Shown: positions 27,606 through 35,511 of the stretch, one piece after another | Numbering within the stretch: position 1 is the stretch's first letter | How the letters are laid out: every line of letters begins with the position of its first letter | Notes under the pieces: generated by a model | Database searches by the model: none | Told to the model about the DNA's origin: nothing | What the model saw: the letters and a program-made list of their open reading frames with translations, nothing else | Made by a program: the position numbers and the translations under genes | Source: SSSZ01 sp036732025 | GTDB lineage: Bacteria; Pseudomonadota; Gammaproteobacteria; Burkholderiales; Rhodocyclaceae | NCBI GenBank assembly: GCA_036732025.1 | Contig: DAINDE010000028.1 | Coordinates: forward strand, 1-52,296 | Length of the DNA: 52,296 nt | Direction of reading: 5' to 3'

Positions 27606-29279
27606 GTGGACGCTCGCTATACCGGCATCAGATTCATGCGTAGGCTAGGAACGACGGCGGCGGTCGCCTGCCTGTGGGGAACATCCCTAGGCGCAGCGGC
27701 GGCGCCGGCGGACAATCCGGCTGACTGGGGCGAATATCACCGGGACTACCGGGGTTGGCGCTACAGCCCCCTGGAGCAGATCACCGCCGGCAACGTGAAG
27801 CGTTTGAAGGTGGCCTGGATCCACCAGCCGGGTGACATCACCCAGGGCTTGCAGGCCACCCCCATCGTGGTGGATGGCGTGGTCTATTACATCGGCCCCA
27901 ACAACCGCGTCTTTGCAGTGGATGGCGCGACCGGCAAGGAAGTCTGGCACTACTTCACCGAACTCGATCCGGTGGTTTCCACCATGCTGTTCAATGGCTA
28001 CAACCGCGGTGTGGCGGTGGGCAAGGGGAAGGTCTTCTTCGGTACCCTAGACGGCCGCATCATCGCCCTCGACCAGAAGACCGGCAAGGAACTCTGGAAG
28101 GCGCAACTGACTGACCCAAAGAAGTGCAACGGCTGCAACTTCACCTCGCCCCCGACGCTGGCGGGCGACGTGCTGATCGCCGGGCCCACCGGTGGCGACC
28201 TGGCCCAGCGGGGTCGCCTCTACGCCCTCAATGTCGAGACCGGCGAGCGGTTGTGGAATTTCGAACTGATCAAGGACGATCCGGCCAGTTGGCCTGGCGA
28301 CAGCGCTGCCCATGGCGGCGGCGGGGCCTGGTTGCCGGGGCAGTACGATCCCCAGCAGGATCTATTCATCATCGGCACATCCAACGCCGCACCGGATTTC
28401 GACGGTACCGAACGCCAGGGGGACAATCTCTACGCCGCCAGCGTGCTGGCCGTCGAGCCCAAGACCGGCAAACTGCGCTGGTATCGGCAGGAAGTGCCCC
28501 ACGATGTGTGGGACTACGACAGCGCCTATGAGGTTCTCTTCCTGGAAAAGGATAAGCGGGACGTCCTCGTACACCTGAACAAGGGAGGGTACGTCTTTGT
28601 GATGGACCGCCAGACGGGCAAGGTCATCAACACCTGGAAATTTGCCGAGCACACCAACTGGGTGGAGAAGGTCGACTCCAAGACCGGTGAGCTGGCCGGG
28701 CGCAACGAGCCGGAAGTCGGTAATCCCAAGGTGTTCTGCCCCAGCGTCCTTGGGGCGCGGAGTTGGAACGCAGGCGCCTACAGTCCGAAGACCGGCCTCT
28801 GGTACACCAACGCCCACGAGTTCTGCAACCGGGCTGCAGTGGGCAAGCAGGATCCCAAGACGGCGGGCATGGGGCCCTATTTCGGGGTGGCCGACTTCGG
28901 CTTCGTCCCGCCGCCGGGGGGCAAGGCGTCGGCCCGCCTGGAAGCGGTCGATCCGCTCACCGGCAAACGCGCCTGGACCGTCGAGTATCCGCTGCCCAGC
29001 CTGGGCGCGGTTCTGGTGACCGCCGGCGACCTCGTCTTCAACGGTGATTCCCGTGGTTATATCCATGCTTATCACGCCCGCACCGGTAAGGAGTTGTGGA
29101 AGTTCAACTCCGGCTCCGGCATCCGCGGCGGCATCTCCAGCTACGCGGCTGGCGGCAAGCAATACATCGTTGCCTCGACCGGCTTCGGTTCGCTGTTCCC
29201 GGGGTTCGCCTCCGGCGTCTTCCCTGAGTTCAAGGAGTCCAGGGGTGGTGCGGCGCTTATCGCCTTCACTCTGGAATAA
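27606..29279 (+). CDS. PQQ-dependent alcohol dehydrogenase, atypical (no vicinal cysteines)
   Basis: A 557-residue periplasmic eight-bladed propeller quinoprotein; the signal peptide ends near GAAAAP. Tryptophan-docking-type repeats (DGATGKEVWHY, DQKTGKELWKA, NVETGERLWNF, DPLTGKRAWTV, HARTGKELWKF) mark the blades. The catalytic region is PHDVWDYD: Asp303 is the likely base, and Asp305 sits where lanthanide-dependent enzymes carry an extra metal-binding Asp. Asn260 (GTSNAAPDF) is a probable metal ligand. GGDL (Asp198) replaces the usual GGAE Glu. The usual vicinal Cys-Cys after the first blades is replaced by TMLFNGYNRG. There is no heme motif, so it needs a separate cytochrome. A GTG start is used because AAAGGAG lies six bases upstream. 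Oxidation of a secondary alcohol to a ketone is inferred from the carboxylase context. Confidence 0.88.
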   Translation: MDARYTGIRFMRRLGTTAAVACLWGTSLGAAAAPADNPADWGEYHRDYRGWRYSPLEQITAGNVKRLKVAWIHQPGDITQGLQATPIVVDGVVYYIGPNNRVFAVDGATGKEVWHYFTELDPVVSTMLFNGYNRGVAVGKGKVFFGTLDGRIIALDQKTGKELWKAQLTDPKKCNGCNFTSPPTLAGDVLIAGPTGGDLAQRGRLYALNVETGERLWNFELIKDDPASWPGDSAAHGGGGAWLPGQYDPQQDLFIIGTSNAAPDFDGTERQGDNLYAASVLAVEPKTGKLRWYRQEVPHDVWDYDSAYEVLFLEKDKRDVLVHLNKGGYVFVMDRQTGKVINTWKFAEHTNWVEKVDSKTGELAGRNEPEVGNPKVFCPSVLGARSWNAGAYSPKTGLWYTNAHEFCNRAAVGKQDPKTAGMGPYFGVADFGFVPPPGGKASARLEAVDPLTGKRAWTVEYPLPSLGAVLVTAGDLVFNGDSRGYIHAYHARTGKELWKFNSGSGIRGGISSYAAGGKQYIVASTGFGSLFPGFASGVFPEFKESRGGAALIAFTLE

Positions 29280-29306
29280 GAACACTCTTCCTGCGGCAAC
29301 ACGTTC

Positions 29307-29338
29307 GGGGGTAAGGCTGTCGCTTACCCCCTTTTTTT
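29307..29338 (+). terminator. Intrinsic terminator after the PQQ dehydrogenase gene
   Basis: A perfect 9-bp stem (GGGGGTAAG / CTTACCCCC, 7-base loop) is followed by seven Ts. It lies between the dehydrogenase stop and the start of the cytochrome gene only 14 bp later, so the cytochrome is expressed by read-through or from an unseen promoter. Confidence 0.92.
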
Positions 29339-29352
29339 GATTGATAAACCTC

Positions 29353-30135
29353 ATGTTCGAACAACGAGTTAACCGGTGCCGATGGCTGTATGCCCTGGCC
29401 CGCCTCCTGCCGGGATGGCTGTTCCTGGCAGGCGTGGCTGCTGCTGCAGACGTTCCGGCGGCAGCGGCGACATGCCAGGGCGGCGCCGGCCGCCCCGCCG
29501 CCAGCGATCTGGCCCGGCCGGAGTGGATCTCCGCCGGGCGTCAGCATTTCGTCCAAACCTGCGCCTATTGCCATGGCCCGGAGGGCGAGGCGGGCAAGGT
29601 GCGGCCATTCAAAAGCCACGTCAATTGGGACCCCGGTGAAATCTTCAACACCATTTCCGAAGGGCGTCGCCGAGGCGGCAACGTCATGCCCACCTGGAAG
29701 GATGCTATTCCTGCGGAGGAGATCTGGAAGATCGTCGCCTACATCTAGTCGCTGGCGGCGCCAAACGAGCCCCTTGCTGCCGACGCCGCGGCCCCGGCGG
29801 CCGCTGCCCTGTGCGCGGATACTCCTCCCGCAGCGAGGACACCGACAGCGGCGGAACTGGCGCAAGCCGAATGGATCGACCAGGGCAGGGCCCATTTCAT
29901 TCAGACCTGCGCCTATTGCCATGGCCCGGAAGGGGAGGCGGGCAAGGTCCGGCCTTTCCGCAGCCATACGCCCTGGGAACCCCGGGAAATATTCGAAACC
30001 ATCGCCAATGGCCGGCGCCGCGGCAGCAACGTGATGCCAAGCTGGAAGGAGGCGATTCCGGCTGAGGAAATCTGGAAGATCGTGGCCTACATCAAGTCGC
30101 TGTCGGCGGGGACGACCCAGCATGCGCTCGAATAG
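29353..30135 (+). pseudogene. Diheme cytochrome c, split by an in-frame amber codon between its two domains
   Basis: The first part (29353-29748) encodes 131 residues with a signal peptide and one cytochrome c domain: heme motif CAYCH at 70-74, likely axial Met in GNVMPTW. It ends at TAG (29746-29748). The frame continues open to a TAG at 30133-30135, encoding a second, highly similar domain with CAYCH, AGKVRPFRSH and NVMPSWKEAIPAEEIWKIVAYIKSL. The second copy has AAG (Lys) exactly where the first has TAG, so the amber replaces one Lys codon. Read through, this is a ~260-residue tandem diheme cytochrome and the natural electron acceptor of the PQQ dehydrogenase. No clear ribosome-binding site precedes the ATG. 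A single-domain secreted product may still form. Confidence 0.85.
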
Positions 30136-30214
30136 AGAACCTTTCCGGGGACACTCGGCCAAGGCGGCTTTTGTTGCTGCCGGCCGGTCATTGCACTACA
30201 TTTAATCGATTGCA

Positions 30215-30235
30215 CCCGGCGCCTCTGGCGCCGGG
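30215..30235. repeat. Perfect 9-bp hairpin upstream of the activator gene
   Basis: CCCGGCGCC-TCT-GGCGCCGGG lies between the cytochrome region and the activator gene, 78 bp before its ATG. No T-run follows, so factor-independent termination is unlikely. It may be a weak terminator or a leader structure. Confidence 0.65.
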
Positions 30236-30313
30236 GCACCCGATAAGAGCTGTCCGCAAGCTCAAACAAAAACACCGAGAATCAGGTGGGGATTTTGCTT
30301 CAGGAGGAGAAAA

Positions 30314-32350
30314 ATGGAATCGAGCAACGTGCGGGACATGTTTTCCCGGCCCGAGGACGACGACCGGATTAGGGCGACGTGGGAGCGTTTTTTGCGGGAC
30401 GGAGGCGCCGCGCCCGACGCCCTCCGTTGTCTGGTGGAAGATTCCTGGAAACGTTGCGTGGGAGCGAACGTCGACCCCTCCATCGACCAGGCGCCCTATC
30501 TGATGAACGACCGGGATGTCTCGGTCCTGCGCCATCAGCACCGTGACCTGATCGAAGCCAGCAAGCCGGTGATGAAGCTGGCCCGGGATTTTCTGGCGGA
30601 GACTGGTACCGTCATGGTGCTTACCGACCAGCGCGGGGTCGTTTTGGACGTCGAAGGCGATAGCTCGGCCATGGACCCGGCAGAGAAAGTGCACCTGCTT
30701 CCGGGCGCCAACTGGAACGAGATCCATTGCGGGACCAACGCCATCGGCACGGCGCTTTCCCTGGGGCAACCGGTGCAGATCCATTCCGGCGAGCACTTTT
30801 GCGAGGGCATCAAGCGGTGGACCTGTTCCGCCTCGGTCATCCGCGATCCGGTGCACGGCCAGCTTCTCGGCGTGGTCGACGTTTCCGGCCTCAGCAAGAA
30901 TTATTCGCGGCACAGCCTGTCCCTGGTGGTGGCGACGGCCAACCGCATCGAATCCTATCTTGCCAAGCGGGAGTGGCAATTCCGCTGCCGCCTCATGGAA
31001 TGCTCCATGCGCTACCTGACGGCTTCCGATGGTTCCGGCGCCATCCTGGTGGACCGCCACGGCTTTCCCATCAAGCTCAACGAAAATGCCCCCGGCCTGC
31101 TCAGTTCCCTGGGCAGCCCCATCGACCTCAATGCGCCGAGCAAGATCCAGGGCATCGCCGGCGGCCGGGAGCCGGTGCTGAGCGAGCAGGCCTTGCCCGC
31201 TTGGCTGCGGCCGGAATGGGTGGAGCCCATTTTCGACAACGGCGAACGGGTAGGCAGTGTGATCCGGGTTCCGCCCAAGGCTTCGCGCCTGCGCGGCCAC
31301 AGGCCCCTCCTTGCCACCAGCCAGGAAGAGGCCGCCAAGCTGGATTTCCCCGGTGCGCGGGGCAGCAGTCCGGAATTGCAGCAGGCCCTTGAGAAGGCCA
31401 CCCAGCTAGCCAAGTCGCGGGTACCCATCCTGCTCCTGGGCGAGACGGGCGTCGGCAAGGAGGTTTTCGCCCAGGGCATCCACGCTCTGAGCCGCATGCG
31501 CGACGGCCCCTTCGTGGCCCTCAATTGCGGCGGCCTGAGCCGCGACCTCCTGGCCAGCGAGCTGTTCGGCCATGTCGAAGGCGCCTTCACCGGCGCGCGG
31601 CGGGGCGGTATCGCCGGCAAGATTGAGGCGGCCGATGGCGGCACGCTGTTCCTAGACGAGCTGGGGGAAATGCCCCTGGATCTGCAGCCCCACTTCCTGC
31701 GCGTGCTGGAAGACGGCCAGATCTACCGGCTGGGCGATACCAAGCCCCGGCAGGTACGCTTCCGCCTCATCGCCGCCACCAACCGGGATCTGCGCCAGGA
31801 GGTGGCGGAAGGGCGCTTCCGCATCGACCTGTTCTACCGCGTCTCCGTCACCAGTATCCGCATCCCTGCCCTGCGCGACCGGCGGGGCGACATCCGCGAG
31901 CTGGCCCGGACTTTCGTCCGTCAGCTTTGCGAATTGCACGAGGTGGATGAGAAGATCATCGATCCGGCGGCGCTTGCCAAGATGGAGGAATACGCCTGGC
32001 CGGGCAATGTCCGGGAATTGCGCAACACCATCGAAGGCCTGGTGCTGACGGTACCGGGCAACATCATCGGCTACCACGACCTGCCGCCCGAAATCCTAGT
32101 CGGGGGCGGCCGCGTGGAAGCCCTGGCGGAAGACGTCCCGGTGGCCAACCTGAGCGGCCTAGCCAGAAGCGAGTTCGAGCAGATCTGCAAGGTGCTGCGC
32201 GAAACCGGCGGCAACGCCACCCTTGCCGCCAAGCAATTGGGTATCGCCAAAAGCACCCTGTACCTCAAGCTCAAGAAGTATTCCCTGGACGAATCGCTGG
32301 ATAGCTGGCGTTCCGGTCCCGCCGACCGACCCTTCGTGGTCAACGGCTAA
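30314..32350 (+). CDS. Sigma-54-dependent transcriptional activator, AcoR/AcxR family
   Basis: A 678-residue enhancer-binding protein. An N-terminal GAF-type sensor region (about 85-215, with HLLPGANWNEIHCGTNAIGT characteristic of the AcoR group) is followed by a second linker domain. The AAA+ domain (about 345-575) has Walker A GETGVGK (376-382), the sigma-54 contact loop GAFTGA (423-428), and Walker B TLFLDE. A Fis-type helix-turn-helix lies near 636-655 (TLAAKQLGIAKSTLYLKLKK). AcoR/AcxR proteins activate acetoin or acetone catabolism in response to the substrate. The surrounding sigma-54 promoters make it the probable master activator of this locus. GAGGAG precedes the ATG. Confidence 0.93.
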   Translation: MESSNVRDMFSRPEDDDRIRATWERFLRDGGAAPDALRCLVEDSWKRCVGANVDPSIDQAPYLMNDRDVSVLRHQHRDLIEASKPVMKLARDFLAETGTVMVLTDQRGVVLDVEGDSSAMDPAEKVHLLPGANWNEIHCGTNAIGTALSLGQPVQIHSGEHFCEGIKRWTCSASVIRDPVHGQLLGVVDVSGLSKNYSRHSLSLVVATANRIESYLAKREWQFRCRLMECSMRYLTASDGSGAILVDRHGFPIKLNENAPGLLSSLGSPIDLNAPSKIQGIAGGREPVLSEQALPAWLRPEWVEPIFDNGERVGSVIRVPPKASRLRGHRPLLATSQEEAAKLDFPGARGSSPELQQALEKATQLAKSRVPILLLGETGVGKEVFAQGIHALSRMRDGPFVALNCGGLSRDLLASELFGHVEGAFTGARRGGIAGKIEAADGGTLFLDELGEMPLDLQPHFLRVLEDGQIYRLGDTKPRQVRFRLIAATNRDLRQEVAEGRFRIDLFYRVSVTSIRIPALRDRRGDIRELARTFVRQLCELHEVDEKIIDPAALAKMEEYAWPGNVRELRNTIEGLVLTVPGNIIGYHDLPPEILVGGGRVEALAEDVPVANLSGLARSEFEQICKVLRETGGNATLAAKQLGIAKSTLYLKLKKYSLDESLDSWRSGPADRPFVVNG

Positions 32351-32368
32351 CTTCTCGGGCAAAAAAGT

Positions 32369-32390
32369 GGCGCCCCCGCCCGGGGGCGCC
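32369..32390 (-). terminator. Intrinsic terminator for the CoA-transferase operon
   Basis: A perfect 9-bp stem (GGCGCCCCC / GGGGGCGCC, loop of four) has an A-run on its plus-strand left side, giving a T-run on the minus strand after the hairpin. It terminates the leftward thiolase/CoA-transferase transcript and may also stop the convergent activator transcript inefficiently. Confidence 0.88.
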
Positions 32391-32423
32391 GAATCCTCGA
32401 GTGATCGAGGAGGGAGATGTCAA

Positions 32424-33077
32424 TCAGTGGGTGCGGCTGGCGAGATCCCGGTCGACAATAAACGCCGCCTCGGTATTGGCGCGGATGTCGTCGACGGTTA
32501 CCTCAGGGGCCAGTTCTTTCAGCACCAGCCCTTTGGCGCCGACCTCGAAGACGCACAGGTCGGTGATGATCATGTTGACCACCGCGGTGCCGGTGAGCGG
32601 CAGGGTGCAACGCTTGAGGATCTTGGGTTCGCCGCGGGCGGTGTGCTCCATCAGCACCACGACCAGGGGCACCCCCGCCACAAGGTCCATGGCGCCGCCG
32701 ATGCCCTTGACCATCTTGCCGGGCACCGCCCAGTTGGCCAGGTCGCCGTTCTCCGATACCTGCAGCGCGCCCAGGATGGAGAGCTGGATGTGGCCGCCGC
32801 GCACGATGGCGAAGGAGGTGGCGCTGTCGAAGAAGCTGGTGGTGGGCAAGGTGGTGATGGTCTGCTTGCCGGCGTTGATGAGGTCCGGATCCTCGCTGCC
32901 CTCGTAGGGGAACGGACCCATGCCCAGCATGCCGTTCTCGCTGTGCAACTGGGCGGTCACCCCTGCGGGGATGTGGTTGGCCACCAGCGTGGGAATGCCG
33001 ATGCCGAGGTTCACGTAGTATCCGTCGCGCACTTCCTTGGCGGCGCGGGCTGCCATCTGGTCACGGGTCCAGGCCAT
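32424..33077 (-). CDS. 3-oxoacid CoA-transferase subunit B
   Basis: A 217-residue beta subunit of a class I CoA transferase (AtoA/ScoB/PcaJ type). The start GYYVNLGIGIPTLVANHIP and QLHSENGMLGMGP carry the catalytic Glu47, which forms the glutamyl-CoA intermediate. GGAMDLVAG and HTARGEPKILKRCTLPLTG are typical. With subunit A it transfers CoA, usually from succinyl-CoA, to acetoacetate or another 3-oxoacid. In this locus it can activate the carboxylase product. It is the last gene of the thiolase-A-B operon. Confidence 0.92.
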   Translation of the reverse strand: MAWTRDQMAARAAKEVRDGYYVNLGIGIPTLVANHIPAGVTAQLHSENGMLGMGPFPYEGSEDPDLINAGKQTITTLPTTSFFDSATSFAIVRGGHIQLSILGALQVSENGDLANWAVPGKMVKGIGGAMDLVAGVPLVVVLMEHTARGEPKILKRCTLPLTGTAVVNMIITDLCVFEVGAKGLVLKELAPEVTVDDIRANTEAAFIVDRDLASRTH

Positions 33078-33081
33078 GGTT

Positions 33082-33804
33082 CTACTCCCTGCATTCGGTG
33101 GGACGGGGGCGGATGGTGCGCTGCTCGATCCGCTTGTCCACCTGGTTGAGCTTGACGATCCGCTGGACGAAGATGCCCGGCGTGACGATGTGGTCGGGGT
33201 TCAGCCTGCCCGGTTCCACCAATTCCTCGACCTCGGCGACGGTGACGTCGGCAGCCGTGGCCATCATCGGGTTGAAGTTGCGGGCCGTCATGCGGTATTC
33301 CAGGTTGCCCTCGGTGTCGCCGCGCCAGGCATGCACCAGGGCCAGGTCGGCGTGCAGGCTGCGCTCCATGAGGTATTTCTTGCCGTCGAATTCCTGCACC
33401 GGCTTGCCCTCGGCGATCACCGTGCCCACTCCGGTGCGGGTGAAAAAGGCGGGAATGCCGGCGCCACCAGCGCGGATGCGTTCGGCCAGGGTGCCCTGGG
33501 GATTGAATTCGACCTCCACCTCGCCGCCCAGGTATTGCTTGGCGAAGGTGGCGTTGTCGCCGATGTAGGAACTGATCATCTTGCGGATCTGCCGGCCCGG
33601 GAGCAGAAGGCCGAGGCCGAAGTCGTCGGTGCCGGGGTTGTTGGAAATGACGGTCAGGTCCTTGACGCCGGAATCGCGGATGGCCTCGATGAGAGCGGAC
33701 GGGATGCCACACACCCCGAAGCCGCCGGACATGATGGTCATGCCGTCACGCAGCAGGCCGGCGAGGGCCGCCGCCGCGTCGGGATACACCTTGTTGATTG
33801 CCAC
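33082..33804 (-). CDS. 3-oxoacid CoA-transferase subunit A
   Basis: A 240-residue alpha subunit (AtoD/ScoA/PcaI type). The N-terminus MAINKVYPDAAAALAGLLRDGMTIM is followed by the glycine-rich SGGFGVCGIPSALIEAI. The IIGDNATFAKQYLGGEVEVE-type block (SSYIGDNATFAKQYLGGEVE), PQGTLAERIRAGGAGIPAFFT and ALVHAWRGDTEGNLEYRM are family features. The B subunit starts 4 bp after its stop, as expected for a two-subunit enzyme. The thiolase gene is 17 bp upstream. Confidence 0.93.
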   Translation of the reverse strand: MAINKVYPDAAAALAGLLRDGMTIMSGGFGVCGIPSALIEAIRDSGVKDLTVISNNPGTDDFGLGLLLPGRQIRKMISSYIGDNATFAKQYLGGEVEVEFNPQGTLAERIRAGGAGIPAFFTRTGVGTVIAEGKPVQEFDGKKYLMERSLHADLALVHAWRGDTEGNLEYRMTARNFNPMMATAADVTVAEVEELVEPGRLNPDHIVTPGIFVQRIVKLNQVDKRIEQRTIRPRPTECRE

Positions 33805-33821
33805 TTGGATACCTCCAGGAT

Positions 33822-34991
33822 TCAGCCCCGCAGGGGCTCGAGAATGCTGACGTAGTTGGCCACGCCGGAGCCGCCCATATTGAAGACGCCAGCCAGGCGG
33901 GCATTGGGGATTTGCATGCCGCCGGCGCAGCCTGTGACCTGCATCGCGGCCAGGACGTGCATGGACACCCCGGTGGCGCCGATGGGATGGCCCTTGGCCT
34001 TGAGGCCGCCGGAGGGATTGACCGGCAAGATGCCGCTCTTGCCGACCCAGCCCTCGTCGATGGCGCGGGCGCCCTCGCCGCGGGGGGTAAGGCCCATGGC
34101 CTCGTAAGCCATCAGCTCGGCGATGGTGAAGCAGTCGTGCACTTCCACCAGGGAGAGATCCTTGAGGGTGGCGCGGGCGGCCTTGAGGGCGCGCTGCCAG
34201 GCGATGCTGGCGCCTTCCAGCCAGATGGGGTTGCGCCGGCTCAGAGGCATGAAATCGGTGACCTGCTCGGCGGCGCGGATGGCCACCGCCTTGCGGGCGG
34301 CCAGGGCGACGTCGATGTCAGCCACGACCAGGGCCGCGGCGCCGTCCGAGAGGGGGGAACAGTCGGTGCGGCGCAGGGGGCCGGCCACCAGGGGGTTCTT
34401 CTCGGACACGGTGTTGCAGAAATCGAAGCCCAGCTCCTTGCGCATTTGGGCGTAGGGGTTGTCCAGGGCGTTCAAGTGGTTCTTGGCGGCGATGCGGGCC
34501 AGCGAGGCGCTCTGGTCGCCGTAGGTGGCGAAATAGCGTGCGGCTATCTGGCCGAAGACGCCGGCGAAGCCGCCGGGGGTGGCCGCCTCTTCCGGTCGGT
34601 AGCTGCAGCGCAGCAGGTTTTCCCCGGCGGTTTCGGTGGGCACGTCGGTCATCTTCTCGGCGCCCACCACCAGGGCGATGCGGCCGCGTCCGGACTCGAT
34701 GTGGTTGATCGCCGCATGGAGCGCGGCTGAGCCGGTGGCACAGGCGTTTTCCAGGCGCGTGACGGGCTTGAAGCGCAACCCGGCTACCGATTGCAGCAGC
34801 AGGGGGGAGGGGAAATCCTGGGGCGAGAAGCCACAGTTGAGCATGCCGACGAAGGCGGCATCCACCTCGCCGGCGTCCACGCCGGCATCAGCCAGGGCGC
34901 TCCCGGCCACGGAACCGAGCAGGGCTTCGATGTCAGCTTCCGGCTGCCGCCCGAAATTGCCATGCGCCCATCCAATAATACAAACCGTCAT
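33822..34991 (-). CDS. SCP-x-type thiolase (3-oxoacyl-CoA thiolase)
   Basis: A 389-residue thiolase of the SCP-x/archaeal-like class, starting MTVCIIGWAHGNFGRQ. The nucleophilic Cys84 is in ENACATGSAALHAA. The catalytic His is in NPSGGLKAKGHPIGATG, and the C-terminal GVFNMGGSGVANYVSIL replaces the classical CGG motif, as in SCP-x thiolases. It would cleave the 3-oxoacyl-CoA from the carboxylation pathway to acetyl-CoA plus the shortened acyl-CoA. The ATG at 34991 gives the standard N-terminus. It is the first gene of a leftward operon with a sigma-54 promoter at 35141-35155. Confidence 0.9.
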   Translation of the reverse strand: MTVCIIGWAHGNFGRQPEADIEALLGSVAGSALADAGVDAGEVDAAFVGMLNCGFSPQDFPSPLLLQSVAGLRFKPVTRLENACATGSAALHAAINHIESGRGRIALVVGAEKMTDVPTETAGENLLRCSYRPEEAATPGGFAGVFGQIAARYFATYGDQSASLARIAAKNHLNALDNPYAQMRKELGFDFCNTVSEKNPLVAGPLRRTDCSPLSDGAAALVVADIDVALAARKAVAIRAAEQVTDFMPLSRRNPIWLEGASIAWQRALKAARATLKDLSLVEVHDCFTIAELMAYEAMGLTPRGEGARAIDEGWVGKSGILPVNPSGGLKAKGHPIGATGVSMHVLAAMQVTGCAGGMQIPNARLAGVFNMGGSGVANYVSILEPLRG

Positions 34992-35140
34992 CTTGCTGGC
35001 TTTCCTTCCTGATTGGCCCGGTGGCTGCGAGCCCCGGGGGTGGGTGAGAAGTGAGAAACGGAAGTTTCCTAGTGCTGCTGCATGGGGTGACCCGGTCGTC
35101 CAGCGTCTAGGCCGACCCCCATTTCTCTTCCCGGCCAACA

Positions 35141-35155
35141 GCAACATGGATGCCA
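35141..35155 (-). promoter_or_regulatory. Sigma-54 promoter of the thiolase/CoA-transferase operon
   Basis: On the minus strand the sequence is TGGCATCCATGTTGC, with GG and GC at the correct spacing and a TTGC -12 element. The predicted start near 35129 gives a leader of about 138 bases to the thiolase ATG. Confidence 0.82.
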
Positions 35156-35344
35156 GGCAGCGGCGGCGACGGTGCGGCGGCGTAATCTCCGGGGCGCCAA
35201 CCGGTCGGGGAACGCCCGTGGCTGAGGCGCTTCCGGCTGGCGCCAAGGCCTCCGTGGGCGCTCCTGCCAACCCCTTCGGCATTTTCCGTTGGCATTTTTG
35301 TGCGGCGCTCCCTGTCCTATCGTCGTACAGCTTGACGGTCGGGC

Positions 35345-35359
35345 GTCCGAATATCGGGC
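35345..35359. promoter_or_regulatory. Activator-site candidate shared by the divergent operons
   Basis: GTCCGAATATCGGGC matches the perfect palindrome at 27381 in 13 of 15 positions. It is ~100 bp upstream of the plus-strand promoter at 35461 and ~190 bp upstream of the minus-strand promoter at 35155. Confidence 0.6.
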
Positions 35360-35460
35360 GGGGTCGGCATTGCCCCGGGACCGGCGACGCGGCCGGGTGG
35401 GGGCGCGGAGCCCGCTTCCGACATGGGTTGCACGGCAGCAAGGGCGTCGGCCGGAGTCCT

Positions 35461-35475
35461 GTGCACGCTTCTTGC
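35461..35475 (+). promoter_or_regulatory. Probable sigma-54 promoter of the acyl-CoA ligase operon
   Basis: GTGCACGCTTCTTGC matches TGGCACG-N4-TTGC except at the first two bases; one lies in the normally invariant GG, so this is weaker than the others. The spacing is right and the predicted start near 35487 gives a short leader with AAGGAGG before the ATG at 35512. Confidence 0.55.
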
Positions 35476-35511
35476 AGACGGGTGAACGGTATCGGACACA
35501 AGGAGGGATCA

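Larger units (their letters stand above)
34992..35511. promoter_or_regulatory. Divergent control region between thiolase operon and ligase operon
   Basis: This 520-bp gene-free stretch separates the two operons. It holds an outward sigma-54 promoter on each strand (35141-35155 minus, 35461-35475 plus) and one GTCCGA..ATCGG-type element (35345-35359) between them. No further gene was recognised in it. Confidence 0.75.

Noticed and set aside
28126..28137. CNGC pair in the PQQ dehydrogenase as a heme c site
   Set aside because: It is followed by Asn, not His, and there is no cytochrome domain around it.
29749..30135. Second cytochrome domain as an independent gene
   Set aside because: It has no start codon with a ribosome-binding site and no signal peptide before its heme motif, but is exactly in frame with the first domain.
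35290..35303. Sigma-54-like TGGCATTTTTGTGC before the ligase operon
   Set aside because: The spacing is one base too short, and the site lies upstream of the activator element instead of downstream.
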